A stretch of 48,351 nt of DNA from an uncultured Verrucomicrobiales bacterium (GTDB taxonomy: Bacteria; Verrucomicrobiota; Verrucomicrobiia; Verrucomicrobiales; DEV007). The stretch's first letter is position 1. Each line of letters starts with the position of its first letter. The notes below the pieces were generated by a model that worked only from the letters and a program-made list of their open reading frames with translations, was not told the origin of the DNA and did no database searches. Positions 7,861 through 16,859 of the stretch are shown in pieces. Both the position numbers and the translations under genes were made by a program. Location: the NCBI GenBank assembly GCA_937922595.1, contig CALAIY010000006.1, positions 1-48,351 on the forward strand, given 5' to 3'.

Positions 7861-8997
7861 ATGAGTTTCAATCAGCTAGCGCAAATGGGAAAAATGAGCG
7901 TTCCCTACCTCGATCTCGATGCCCATCACGCTCACCGAAAAAGTGAATTTCTAGCGGCAATCGAGAGGGTCATCGATTCTGGAGCATTTGCGGGGGGCGC
8001 GGAGGTAGAGCGGTTCGAAGAAGATTTTGCCGTTTATTGCCAAAGTCGATACTCAATGGGTGTCGGGAGTGGGACTGAAGCGCTCGCGCTTGCCTTGGCG
8101 GCGTTTGGCATTGGCCACGGGGATGAAGTCATTACCGTTTCGATGTCCTTTATCGCTACTGCAGAGGCAATTTCAGCGGTCGGAGCGAAACCCGTTTTTG
8201 TCGATATCGACGAAACCACTTTTTGTCTCGATCCAAAACAGCTCGAAAAAGCGCTTACCTCCGCAACTAAGGCGATTATACCCGTGCACCTTTTTGGGCA
8301 GTGCGCAGACATGAATCCCATAAACGCCTTCGCTCAGGCTCATGATCTCATTGTAATTGAAGATGCGGCACAGGCGCACGGCGCAGAGTATCATGGAGCA
8401 CGCGCCGGATCGATGGGGGACGCAGGATGCTTCAGCTTTTATCCGGGGAAAAACCTCGGAGCCTTTGGTGAAGCCGGCGCCGTTACCACTGATCGGGAGG
8501 ATATTGGTGAGCGCATTCAAATGCTCCGCGATCACGGCCAAACTCGGAAATACTACCACGATGAAATCGGGAGTAATGGAAGAATGGATGGAATCCAAGC
8601 TGCAGTGCTCGCGATCAAGCTGCGCTCACTGGATGAAGGTAATCGTCTTCGGAGAAACTGTGCCGCCCTTTACGATGAAGCGCTTCGAGGAATCGATTCA
8701 CTCAAGCTTCCCACATCGCAAAGAGCAGAAGAGCATGTGCGACACATCTATCCTATTCGAACGACAGAACGTAGCGCAGTAATATCTGCTTTTCAGAAAG
8801 CGAATATTGGATTTGGGATTCATTACCCAGTGCCCATTCACCTTCAAAAAGCTTATGCTTATCTTGGATACAAAGTCGGCGATTTTCCGATTTCAGAGCA
8901 ATGTGCCGAAGAGTTCCTTTCTCTTCCGATGTATCCAGAGCTTACAAGTGAGCAAGTAAGATCTGTCGTTGAGACACTTGAGGCCGTATTTTCTTAA
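7861..8997 (+). CDS. DegT/DnrJ/EryC1/StrS-family sugar aminotransferase
   Basis: A PLP-dependent aminotransferase converting a keto-sugar nucleotide to an amino sugar in the cytoplasm. Family marks: VPYLDLDAHH at the start, GVGSGTEALALAL, HLFGQCADM, VIEDAAQAHGA, and the PLP-lysine segment CFSFYPGKNLGAFGEAG, giving Lys197 as the Schiff-base residue. GRMDGIQAAVL and HIYPIRT follow. The family normally begins at VPYLDL, so the ATG at 7894 (MSVPYLDL) is a good alternative start. With the dehydrogenase at 6428 it could make a 3-amino sugar, a natural target for later N-acylation. Confidence 0.93.
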   Translation: MSFNQLAQMGKMSVPYLDLDAHHAHRKSEFLAAIERVIDSGAFAGGAEVERFEEDFAVYCQSRYSMGVGSGTEALALALAAFGIGHGDEVITVSMSFIATAEAISAVGAKPVFVDIDETTFCLDPKQLEKALTSATKAIIPVHLFGQCADMNPINAFAQAHDLIVIEDAAQAHGAEYHGARAGSMGDAGCFSFYPGKNLGAFGEAGAVTTDREDIGERIQMLRDHGQTRKYYHDEIGSNGRMDGIQAAVLAIKLRSLDEGNRLRRNCAALYDEALRGIDSLKLPTSQRAEEHVRHIYPIRTTERSAVISAFQKANIGFGIHYPVPIHLQKAYAYLGYKVGDFPISEQCAEEFLSLPMYPELTSEQVRSVVETLEAVFS

Positions 8998-9009
8998 GGA
9001 GCGCTTGGA

Positions 9010-10029
9010 ATGCAAGTCATCCCCATCTCAAATTCGCAGCGTTGGGATGAAGAAGTCTCCAAGCATAGCGGCGCGACGATATTTCACTCTGCTGCTTGGG
9101 CGAAAGTAATCGAAGAAGCTTATGGGCATCGCTCCAATCTCTATGTGGGAGCGGACGGAAGTGCCCTGCCGATTGCTGAAATTAAGAGTCTGATCACTGG
9201 GAAGCGCGGGCACTGCATTCCTTTCGCTGATCGCTGTGCGATTCTTGGAGGTGGAAAAAAGGCTTTTCCGGAAGTCGTCCATATTGCTAAAGATAAGGCA
9301 TGGAAGTATTTGGAAGTCCGTGGGAAAAATGGAATTCCAGAAAATGCACCTCCTTCAAGTCAATTCGTAAGTCATTCGATTAGTCTTGGTTCCGCGGCAG
9401 CAGAGCATTTCAGCTCATCTACGCGCAGAGCGATTCGGAAAGCGGAAGGTTCCGGTCTCGTTGTGAAAATTGCTCTATCCAATGATTTCGATGGAATCGA
9501 GCAATACTATCAGCTCCACATCCAGACTCGACGCCGCCACGGCCTTCCTCCTCAGCCAGTCCGCTTTTTTCGCGCAATTCAACGCCATATCATATCGGAA
9601 GGGCTTGGTTTTATCGTTATCGTAGAAGACGGTGCGTCCTCGCAAGTTATTGCGTCTGCCATTTTTTTCGAGTTTGGAGGGACGGCGTTCTATAAATTTG
9701 GAGCCTCAGATACGAGCGCTTGGAGCCTTCGGCCAAACAATCTTTTGTTCTCTCATGCGATCGCGTATCTAAGTGAACGCAATCAATCCAGCCAACTTGA
9801 TCTAGGAAGATCAGATCTTCCCGATGTCGAGCTTCATCGCTTCAAGCGTGGATGGGGAGCAGAAGAGTTTCCTTTAAAATACTTCAGCTATCGTCCTTTA
9901 GACGAAAGTTGGATCGCAGGTAGCCCTCCAGAAGTGTCCGGCGATAAAATTTATAATCATCTATTTCGAGCGCTTCCATCAACGGTAAACCGCCTGGCAG
10001 GCTCTCTGCTGTATCCGCACATTTCTTAA
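9010..10029 (+). CDS. FemAB/GNAT-like transferase of the exosortase-EPS type
   Basis: Resembles the FemAB-related proteins that accompany exosortase/EPS loci: two GNAT-like halves, with GATIFHSAAWAKVIEEAYG near the N-terminus and GGTAFYKFGASD and LDLGRSD in the second half. Classical FemAB enzymes add amino acids from aminoacyl-tRNA to peptidoglycan. The substrate here is unknown and could be an amino-sugar of the EPS or a precursor. It has one of the best ribosome sites in the window (AGGAG at 8997-9001, 8 bp before ATG), beginning in the last base of the DegT stop. Length (339 residues) fits the family. Confidence 0.8.
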   Translation: MQVIPISNSQRWDEEVSKHSGATIFHSAAWAKVIEEAYGHRSNLYVGADGSALPIAEIKSLITGKRGHCIPFADRCAILGGGKKAFPEVVHIAKDKAWKYLEVRGKNGIPENAPPSSQFVSHSISLGSAAAEHFSSSTRRAIRKAEGSGLVVKIALSNDFDGIEQYYQLHIQTRRRHGLPPQPVRFFRAIQRHIISEGLGFIVIVEDGASSQVIASAIFFEFGGTAFYKFGASDTSAWSLRPNNLLFSHAIAYLSERNQSSQLDLGRSDLPDVELHRFKRGWGAEEFPLKYFSYRPLDESWIAGSPPEVSGDKIYNHLFRALPSTVNRLAGSLLYPHIS

Positions 10030-10087
10030 AGCGGATCATCAACACTTTTCAAAACAAACGTTAACTCCGCTGCAGGCGGATTATATT

Positions 10088-12625
10088 ATGCAAAATCAAG
10101 AACTACACAACCAAGTGGGAGGCGATCGGGTTCAACTCCGCGCAGCGATGCCGCAGAGGGTGACGGAGGTCGCCTATCCGCAGCCTACCGGTGGGCGCCG
10201 CCCGGCTGGTCGCGCTCCCGCCGTTTCTGAGGAGAAGCCTGGAATCAAAATCGGAGATATCACTTACACGCTCTTTCGGCATCGCTGGAAAATTCTCGTG
10301 CCAGGAGTGCTTGGTCTCATCGCTGCAGCGGGCTATTACCTTGTTAGTGGTCCTGCGGGATTTGAGGCGCGGGCGAAGCTTCTTGTTCATTACGTTCTTG
10401 ATCGCAGTGCTGTGGATCAGACGGAAAATCGCCTAGATACGATCGGACGCACGGCGGAGCCTGTAATGGATGCGGAGATGCAGATTCTGATGAGTTCTGA
10501 TATTGCACGCAACGTCGTGGAACTCATCGGAGCCGAAAGAATTCTTCCGAATTACGATGCCTCCTCTGAAGCATCAAACGATGTCGTTGCCTCCGTTGAA
10601 GGGCCGCCAAGCGCACAAATTCCCGGAGCTGATGGTGAGCTAGAAGTTTCCGATATTGGGAATGGCGCAAAGCCGCTTTCGGATCTCACCACACCAGATG
10701 AAAAGATCGATATCTCTGCGACGCGGAAGATCCTTCGAATGATGACGGTGAATTCGCAAAAATATAGCAATGTTATCGCGGTCACCTATCGCGACCAAGA
10801 TCCAAAACTCGCAGCTGATATTTTGCGCGAAGTGCTCCGCCAGTATCAATTTAAGCACCTTCAAGTTCATCGCCCCACGAGTGCGGCGAGCTTTATTGCT
10901 AAAGAAAAAGAGACGGCTCTCGCCGAATGGCGAAACGCTCAGCGCGATGAGCAGCGCCAGCAGAAAGCTGCACGGATTATTTGGCCAAATGGAACGATGG
11001 CCTCGATCGAAGCCGAGCTTTCTGTAGTAAGCAGCGCACTCGCAAACTCCGAAACTGAGTATGCCGAGCTTCAAGCTCGCATTGATTCCATGGGAGGCAC
11101 CAAGGCCTCTCTTACGGCTGCTGCAGAGGGAGCCAGGGAAGGTGCTGTGGCTGAGCCGGATGACAGCACGATTCGAGAATACCGCATGCTTCAGACGATG
11201 CTTGCTCAGCTCAATGCACGCCAGGCTCAGCTTCTCATCGATATGACGCCGCAGAGTAGCCTCGTCATCGCTAATGAGCAGAAGATTGCGGATACAGAGC
11301 GCCGTCGTGGGTCGCTCGAAAAGAAGTTTCCAGGGCTTGTAGCCTATTCTGGCTCGACGCTGGCAAGTGGTGAATCTACTGGCTCCGACCCTGCGAATAT
11401 TATGGCATCGTTGAAGACGCAGCTCGCCGCTACCGGCGCGCGTCGTGATAGCCTTACTCAGCAGCTCGTAGATCTTAACCGCCGGGCAAACGAACTCGCC
11501 GAAGTTCTCACTGAGGTTGCTGAACTAAATGTCCGCCGAAAACTTAAGGAGGAGACATACCAGTTTTACGAGAAGAGTTACTCGCAAATTCAAGTAGACG
11601 AGAAACGTCTGGATCCATCACGGATGCCTAACATTAGCGTCATCGAAGAGCCTGTCGTGGGTGGAGCGAAAACAGACATGTTACGTCTTCAGATCCTCGG
11701 TGGCCTCGCTGGAGGTGGTTGGGCTCTTGGTATCGCGATCGCGTTTCTCCTCGATATGGTGCTCGATCGCAGCATTAAGCGCCCTCGTGAAATTGATGGC
11801 CGCCTGGGGCTCCCATTAATGATGTCTATCCCGCGGAGTGTTGGGAAGAAGGCGAAATCAAAGCCGAAGCTTCTTCGTTCTGCTGCCGAGGAGCCCAATT
11901 CCGAACTCATGATTCCTACACCTACCGCTCCTTGGGAAGATCGACACTTCATTCGTCCATACGCTGAAGCGATTCGTGATCGTCTTGAATATTACTTCGA
12001 GCTCAAGCGTATGACGCACAATCCAAAGCTCATTGGCGTGACCGCGCTGGATTCTGGTGCCGGTGCCTCCACTATTGCCGCAGGTCTTGCTACCGCATTC
12101 TCGGATACGGGAGATGGCAAAGTGCTCTTAATGGATCTCAATCCTGAGCGCACTGGCGTGCATCCATTTTTTGAAGGTAAGCCTGTATGCTCGATTACTG
12201 AAGCACTTGAATCTGGGCGTGATGTGAATGCTCGCTTTAAAGCTGCAGATAAAGATCTCTTTCTAGCCACTGTCAGCGGAAACCTCAATACCGAGCGCAA
12301 TCGTAATGGCGAGACTGGAATGATTGATGGCGAAGGTAACCAAGTCCCGTCGCGCTTCATTCCGAAGCAAATTTACGATCTGCTTCCGCAGCTTAAGATC
12401 AGTGATTTTGATTACGTTATCTTCGAGCTTCCGCCGCTGGGCGAGACCAGTCCGACTGTCGCGATGGCTGGATTCATGGACAAGATGCTCGTTGTCGCTG
12501 AGGCAGAAAAAACCAATGGAGCTGAGCTCAAACGGCAGCTTACTGATCTTGAGCGCAATGGCGCCGATGTCTCATGTCTCTTGAATAAGGTCGATGATTC
12601 AGTCCCTAAGTGGCTCCCGAGCTGA
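10088..12625 (+). CDS. Wzz/Wzc-like chain-length protein with degenerate kinase domain
   Basis: A polysaccharide co-polymerase of the inner membrane. Visible parts: a cytoplasmic N-terminus, a first membrane segment near 71-91 (LVPGVLGLIAAAGYYLV), a long periplasmic coiled-coil region rich in Ala/Glu/Arg (about 230-500), a second membrane segment near 540-560, then a BY-kinase-like domain. The nucleotide site near 655-662 reads DSGAGAST, where the usual GEGKST lysine is Ala. LLMDLNPE and YVIFELPPLGETSPT keep the Walker A'/B-like strands. There is no C-terminal tyrosine cluster (the protein ends SVPKWLPS). I infer a non-catalytic pseudokinase that still controls chain length. A 5-bp hairpin (10066-10080) sits just before the ATG. 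Confidence 0.85.
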   Translation: MQNQELHNQVGGDRVQLRAAMPQRVTEVAYPQPTGGRRPAGRAPAVSEEKPGIKIGDITYTLFRHRWKILVPGVLGLIAAAGYYLVSGPAGFEARAKLLVHYVLDRSAVDQTENRLDTIGRTAEPVMDAEMQILMSSDIARNVVELIGAERILPNYDASSEASNDVVASVEGPPSAQIPGADGELEVSDIGNGAKPLSDLTTPDEKIDISATRKILRMMTVNSQKYSNVIAVTYRDQDPKLAADILREVLRQYQFKHLQVHRPTSAASFIAKEKETALAEWRNAQRDEQRQQKAARIIWPNGTMASIEAELSVVSSALANSETEYAELQARIDSMGGTKASLTAAAEGAREGAVAEPDDSTIREYRMLQTMLAQLNARQAQLLIDMTPQSSLVIANEQKIADTERRRGSLEKKFPGLVAYSGSTLASGESTGSDPANIMASLKTQLAATGARRDSLTQQLVDLNRRANELAEVLTEVAELNVRRKLKEETYQFYEKSYSQIQVDEKRLDPSRMPNISVIEEPVVGGAKTDMLRLQILGGLAGGGWALGIAIAFLLDMVLDRSIKRPREIDGRLGLPLMMSIPRSVGKKAKSKPKLLRSAAEEPNSELMIPTPTAPWEDRHFIRPYAEAIRDRLEYYFELKRMTHNPKLIGVTALDSGAGASTIAAGLATAFSDTGDGKVLLMDLNPERTGVHPFFEGKPVCSITEALESGRDVNARFKAADKDLFLATVSGNLNTERNRNGETGMIDGEGNQVPSRFIPKQIYDLLPQLKISDFDYVIFELPPLGETSPTVAMAGFMDKMLVVAEAEKTNGAELKRQLTDLERNGADVSCLLNKVDDSVPKWLPS

Positions 12626-13610
12626 AACCTCTGCCCTCACGCTACGAACCTTGTTCAATCGTTTATACTTTCATTTAAAACCGTTCTTGCCCCGGTCTGT
12701 AAGACTTGCGGCGAGGCGTGTCCACGCGACTCGGATTTGGGAGCGATCCGGTGATGTCTGGCCGATTTTAGAAGCGGCCGGGGATACTCCAAGTGATTGG
12801 GGTGGGTGGCCGGATGGATGCGATTACGCCTTCGTTCTCACGCACGATGTCGAGTCCCAAGCGGGCGTCGATAACGTGCGTAAGCTTGCTGAGCTTGAAA
12901 TGGAATGTGGTTTCCGATCATCCTTCAATTTCATTCCAGTTGGTAGCTATGAAGTCCCTGTAGGCCTTCGGGAATGGCTTACGGGGAATGGTTTTGAGGT
13001 GGGGGTTCACGACCTTCATCACGATGGGCATCTCTACCAATCGCGGCGTGCTTTCACTGCTCACGCGAAGAAGATAAACGAGTTTTTACGTGATTGGAAA
13101 GCTGCCGGCTTCCGCTCTGGCTTCATGCTTCGTGAACTCGATTGGCTCCACGATTTGGAGATCAAATATGATGCTTCGACATTTGATACAGATCCTTTCG
13201 AGCCGCAGCCCGATGGTGCTGAGACGATTTTTCCATTTTGGAAAACGACTGAGCAAAAAGGTGTGAAATCTCCAAGCTACGTCGAGCTTCCTTATACGTT
13301 GCCACAGGATTCCACGCTTTTTCTCGCACTCTCGCAGCGAAATATTGATATCTGGAAGACGAAATTCGATTGGCTCACTTCAAAGCGTGGCATGGCACTT
13401 TTAAACACTCATCCCGATTACGTTGATTTTGATGGAGGGGCGAGTCCACACATGCGTTACCCCGCTTCTTACTATCGTGATTTCCTCAATTATGTAAAAA
13501 ATCACCGAGAAGGAAGCCGCTGGGATGCGCTTCCAAATGACTTGGCAGACATGATGATAAAAAACCTCAGCCTCACTGGCAATGATGAACGGAAAGGGGG
13601 AAGCCAATGA
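12594..13610 (+). CDS. Polysaccharide deacetylase-like protein (NodB fold)
   Basis: A probable metal-dependent deacetylase or related hydrolase of the EPS pathway. The first motif is FVLTHDVES, in the place of TFDDG. The HxxxH pair is H139-H143 in VGVHDLHHDGH, and RSGFMLRELDWL and PFWKTTEQ follow. The first motif has Asp preceded by His, as in the wider family seen in exosortase loci. The ATG at 12594 overlaps the previous gene by 32 bp and has AAGG nine bases upstream, which supports it. There is no signal peptide, so a cytoplasmic or membrane-associated site is likely. Its stop overlaps the next ATG (ATGA), indicating coupled translation. Confidence 0.78.
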   Translation: MIQSLSGSRAETSALTLRTLFNRLYFHLKPFLPRSVRLAARRVHATRIWERSGDVWPILEAAGDTPSDWGGWPDGCDYAFVLTHDVESQAGVDNVRKLAELEMECGFRSSFNFIPVGSYEVPVGLREWLTGNGFEVGVHDLHHDGHLYQSRRAFTAHAKKINEFLRDWKAAGFRSGFMLRELDWLHDLEIKYDASTFDTDPFEPQPDGAETIFPFWKTTEQKGVKSPSYVELPYTLPQDSTLFLALSQRNIDIWKTKFDWLTSKRGMALLNTHPDYVDFDGGASPHMRYPASYYRDFLNYVKNHREGSRWDALPNDLADMMIKNLSLTGNDERKGGSQ

Positions 13611-15046
13611 TTAGGCTCCGGCACAAAATGCTCATCAGCGGTCTTCGAATCGCAGATCAGCTCTTCCTCGTCGTCACTGCAATTGCAGTTTTCTACTTCC
13701 GTCCGGATATGAAAGTCGCACAACAGTTTGCGGGATCACACGATCCGCAGCTGGATATGGCGAATTTGGTAGGATTCGCCCTCCTGGGAATGGGCTGGAT
13801 TGCGATTTTTAATTATTGCCTTCGCTATCGGGGGGATCGCTTTGTGGCTATGCGCATTCAGATCCACGATGGTCTGAAAGCAACTACGCTCTCCACGTTT
13901 TGGTTCTTGGCGATTAGTGCTCTCTTTTCATTCGAGACGCTCTCCACGCTGAATCTCTTTATTTTCTGGTGGGCGACAAGTGTGCTCGTCGTTGTAAGCC
14001 GTATTCTTCTTCGAATGACGCTGATGGTCGGGCGGCGTTCTGGATACAATTATCGCTACCTTCTCATCGTGGGAACGAATCCCCGCGCTCGGGGAACCGT
14101 AGCTCGTATTGAAGCGAGCCCTGAGCTTGGCTACAAGATTGTCGGTTTCATCGCCGAAGAAGATGATGAGGAGCGGGATTCACTGGCAACAGGGGAGTAT
14201 CCGATTGTCGGAGTTCTTTCAGATCTCCGCAAGGTTCTCGAGAATAAGCAGGTCGATGAGATTATGGTCTGCCTTCCGGTAGAAGCTCGGGTCAGCGATA
14301 TCACACGCATCGTGCGTGATGCACAAGAGCTTGGTCTCGTTGTTCGTATTCTTCCCGATTTTGGAGAGGGGTTCCCGATGGATAAGATGCATCTTGAAGA
14401 ATTTGGAAGCGAATTCGTAATCACGCTTTTTCGGGAGCAGATGCTTCTTCAGCTTCTCTTGAAGCGCATTGCAGACATTATCATTTCCATCATTGTCCTG
14501 ATCGCCACGCTTCCGATCACTGTTGTCGTGGGTATCATAATCAAGCTTACCAGCAAGGGGCCTATCTTCTTTGGGCAGAAGCGCTTTGGAATGAATAAGC
14601 GTCCCTTCACGCTTTATAAATTTCGTTCGATGGTCGCAGACGCCGAAGAGCTTAAAGCTGCACTCGCCATGAAGAACGAAATGGATGGGCCTGCATTCAA
14701 GATCAAAGATGATCCCCGTATCACAAAGATTGGGAAATCGATCAGAAAGATGAGCATTGATGAGCTACCGCAGCTGATTAACGTCCTTCGTGGCGAGATG
14801 AGCCTGGTCGGACCGCGTCCACCGCTTCCCGATGAGGTCGAGAAATACGAGTGGCTTTTCCGAAAGCGCCTTTCAATCAAGCCCGGCCTCACCTGTATTT
14901 GGCAGGTGAGTGGACGGAATAACGTTTCATTCGAAGAATGGATGGAGATGGATCGACAGTATGTCGAAAACTGGTCGCTTGGTCTCGATGCGAAAATTCT
15001 TCTTAAAACAATTCCAACTGTGCTTCTCGCCAAAGGCGCCTCTTAG
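13607..15046 (+). CDS. Polyprenyl glycosylphosphotransferase (full-length initiating transferase)
   Basis: A 479-residue enzyme of the EPS sugar transferase type. Four N-terminal membrane helices come first (to about residue 130), then a CoA-binding-like Rossmann region (LLIVGTNPRARGTVARI, about 147-163), a fifth helix (IIISIIVLIATLPITVVVGI) and the catalytic domain with KGPIFFGQKRFGMNKRPF, KFRSM, IDELPQLINVLRGEMSLVGPRPP and KPGLTCIWQVSGR. It would transfer a sugar-1-phosphate to undecaprenyl phosphate. Start overlaps the deacetylase stop by 4 bp; the next gene starts directly after the stop. It resembles the initiating transferases usual in exosortase-linked EPS loci, so it is the better candidate for the main initiator. 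Confidence 0.92.
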   Translation: MIRLRHKMLISGLRIADQLFLVVTAIAVFYFRPDMKVAQQFAGSHDPQLDMANLVGFALLGMGWIAIFNYCLRYRGDRFVAMRIQIHDGLKATTLSTFWFLAISALFSFETLSTLNLFIFWWATSVLVVVSRILLRMTLMVGRRSGYNYRYLLIVGTNPRARGTVARIEASPELGYKIVGFIAEEDDEERDSLATGEYPIVGVLSDLRKVLENKQVDEIMVCLPVEARVSDITRIVRDAQELGLVVRILPDFGEGFPMDKMHLEEFGSEFVITLFREQMLLQLLLKRIADIIISIIVLIATLPITVVVGIIIKLTSKGPIFFGQKRFGMNKRPFTLYKFRSMVADAEELKAALAMKNEMDGPAFKIKDDPRITKIGKSIRKMSIDELPQLINVLRGEMSLVGPRPPLPDEVEKYEWLFRKRLSIKPGLTCIWQVSGRNNVSFEEWMEMDRQYVENWSLGLDAKILLKTIPTVLLAKGAS

Positions 15047-15502
15047 ATGTCGGCTCGTCCTAAAATTTTAGCGCTCTCTTCTGGTGGTGGTCACTGGGTA
15101 CAGATGCTCAGGCTGCGTCCTGCATTCGAGGGTTGTGATGTTCTCTTCGCGACGGTGAAGCCTGGTTACCAAAGCCAAGTTGGCGACGCGCGATTTACCG
15201 TAATTCCTGATGCTAATCGGTGGAATAAATTTGCTCTCCTGAAGACGGCGGCTGCGATCATTGGCCTTCTCCTTCGCGAGCGCCCGGACGTTGTCATTTC
15301 CACTGGCGCAGCGCCTGGATTTTTTGCTGTGTCACTGGCCAAATTTGTAGGAGCCAGGAGTATTTGGGTCGATTCGATTGCTAATGCTGAAGAGCTTTCA
15401 ATGTCTGGGAAAAAAGCGGGAGCACACGCAAGTTTATGGCTCACGCAGTGGGAGCATCTCTCCACGGAAAAGGGGCCACGTCACTTTGGTAGTGTTCTAT
15501 GA
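15047..15502 (+). CDS. PssD/Alg14-like glycosyltransferase membrane subunit
   Basis: The donor-subunit partner of a split GT-B glycosyltransferase, like Alg14 of eukaryotes or PssD of rhizobia. It begins with ILALSSGGGHWVQMLRLRP, the usual GGGH loop, and carries VVISTGAAPGFFAVSLAKF and a hydrophobic face for membrane anchoring. At 151 residues it has the expected size. It starts immediately after the previous stop and overlaps the catalytic partner by 4 bp, as expected for two subunits made in equal amounts. Confidence 0.87.
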   Translation: MSARPKILALSSGGGHWVQMLRLRPAFEGCDVLFATVKPGYQSQVGDARFTVIPDANRWNKFALLKTAAAIIGLLLRERPDVVISTGAAPGFFAVSLAKFVGARSIWVDSIANAEELSMSGKKAGAHASLWLTQWEHLSTEKGPRHFGSVL

Positions 15503-15984
15503 TTTTAGTTACTGTAGGAACTGATCTTCCTTTTGATAGGATGGTAAAACTCATCGACGCATGGGCGAAAGAGCATTCTCGCTCGGATGTCTTTGCGCAG
15601 ATTGGTGAGGGCGCTTGGACTCCGGAGCATATCGAATCTGCGCCATTTCTGAGCCCAGAAGACTTTGCCGCAAAGTGTGCTGAGGCAGATGTGATCGTCG
15701 CCCATGCAGGTATGGGGACGATCCTATCTGCGCTTCACGCGGGAAAGCCGCTTGTGGTGATGCCGCGCCGAGCAAGCCTCGGCGAGCAGCGCAATGAGCA
15801 TCAACTCGCCACGGCAAAGCACATGGAAGAAAAGGGCAAGGTGACTGCCGCATTCACTGAGGACGATCTCTTACATCAGCTAAATCACATCGCCGATCTC
15901 AAGCCTCGCGAACCTATCGGGCCTCACGCTAGTAAAAGCCTTACCGATGGTATTCACGACTTCATTTTCAAAATAACTGGATGA
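15499..15984 (+). CDS. PssE/Alg13-like glycosyltransferase catalytic subunit
   Basis: Equivalent to the C-terminal half of a GT28 enzyme (Alg13/PssE) and expected to pair with the product of the gene before it. Motifs: ILVTVGTDLPFDRM at the N-terminus, VIVAHAGMGTILSALHAGKPLVVMPR, and the conserved EQRNEHQ segment that contacts the UDP-sugar. 161 residues fits the family. ATGA overlaps on both sides indicate coupling with its neighbours. Confidence 0.88.
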   Translation: MILVTVGTDLPFDRMVKLIDAWAKEHSRSDVFAQIGEGAWTPEHIESAPFLSPEDFAAKCAEADVIVAHAGMGTILSALHAGKPLVVMPRRASLGEQRNEHQLATAKHMEEKGKVTAAFTEDDLLHQLNHIADLKPREPIGPHASKSLTDGIHDFIFKITG

Positions 15985-16859
15985 GCCAAGATCCCCTTCC
16001 TAAATATGTCCTTGTGACGCCCACACGCGATGAGGAAGCCTTCATCGGTGAGACGATCGCATCAGTCGTTGGTCAAGAGCATCCGCCTGCGCAATGGGTC
16101 ATCATTAGCGATGGATCGACGGATAAAACGGATGCGATGATCGAAGCTGCCGCTGCGGAAAACCCGTGGATCACTCTGGTGAAACTCCCACTTCGCGAAG
16201 GGCGGTGTTTTGGTGCGGTTGCTCGCGCCACTAAGATAGCGACAGAAAAGCTTACTGTGGATGACTACGAATTCATCGGTCTGCTTGATTCGGATCTTCG
16301 TTTTCCTGCGGATTACTTCTCGCTCGTGCTTGGTGAATTTGCTGCTGATCCTAAGTTAGGGCTAGCAGGGGGGCGCGTCCTTGATCCGGGTGATGAAGGG
16401 AAGGCTGCTCCGGATAATCTTACCGATGTGCCGGGCGCGGCTCAGTTTTTCCGACGCGAGTGTTTTGAATCGCTCTCAGAAATTCATGCGATTCCTGAGG
16501 GGGGGTGGGACATGCTTACATGTGTCGAATCTCGGATGAATGGATATAATACGCGTCTTCTTACTGATCTGATCATTGAGCATCTTAAGCCGCGAAATAT
16601 CGCCCATGGCGGTATCATCCGCCGTCGCTGGCAGTGCGGTGTGCGCGACTACGTGCTCGGCTACGATCCTCTCTTCGAGACGGTGAAATGTATCCGTCGC
16701 CTTCGGCAGAAGCCTATGGTCGTCTCGGCGGCATCCTGGTGGGTCGGCTACCTCAGCGCCGCAGTAAGCCGCAAGCCGCAGGCCATCGGCGGAAAGCTGC
16801 GGGATTTTGTTCATACTGAGCAGCGCCAGCGGCTCAAAGCTGCCTTTTCTGCACGCTAG
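15981..16859 (+). CDS. Glycosyltransferase family 2
   Basis: An inverting GT-A glycosyltransferase. VLVTPTRDEEAFIGETIASV and WVIISDGSTDKTD form the nucleotide-binding start, and LLDSDLRF (near 105) is the DxD-type metal motif. GGWDMLTCVESRMNGY supplies the acceptor-site ED-like region. No clear membrane segments. The sugar added cannot be read from sequence. The stop TAG shares its last base with the GTG start of the next gene. Confidence 0.88.
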   Translation: MSQDPLPKYVLVTPTRDEEAFIGETIASVVGQEHPPAQWVIISDGSTDKTDAMIEAAAAENPWITLVKLPLREGRCFGAVARATKIATEKLTVDDYEFIGLLDSDLRFPADYFSLVLGEFAADPKLGLAGGRVLDPGDEGKAAPDNLTDVPGAAQFFRRECFESLSEIHAIPEGGWDMLTCVESRMNGYNTRLLTDLIIEHLKPRNIAHGGIIRRRWQCGVRDYVLGYDPLFETVKCIRRLRQKPMVVSAASWWVGYLSAAVSRKPQAIGGKLRDFVHTEQRQRLKAAFSAR

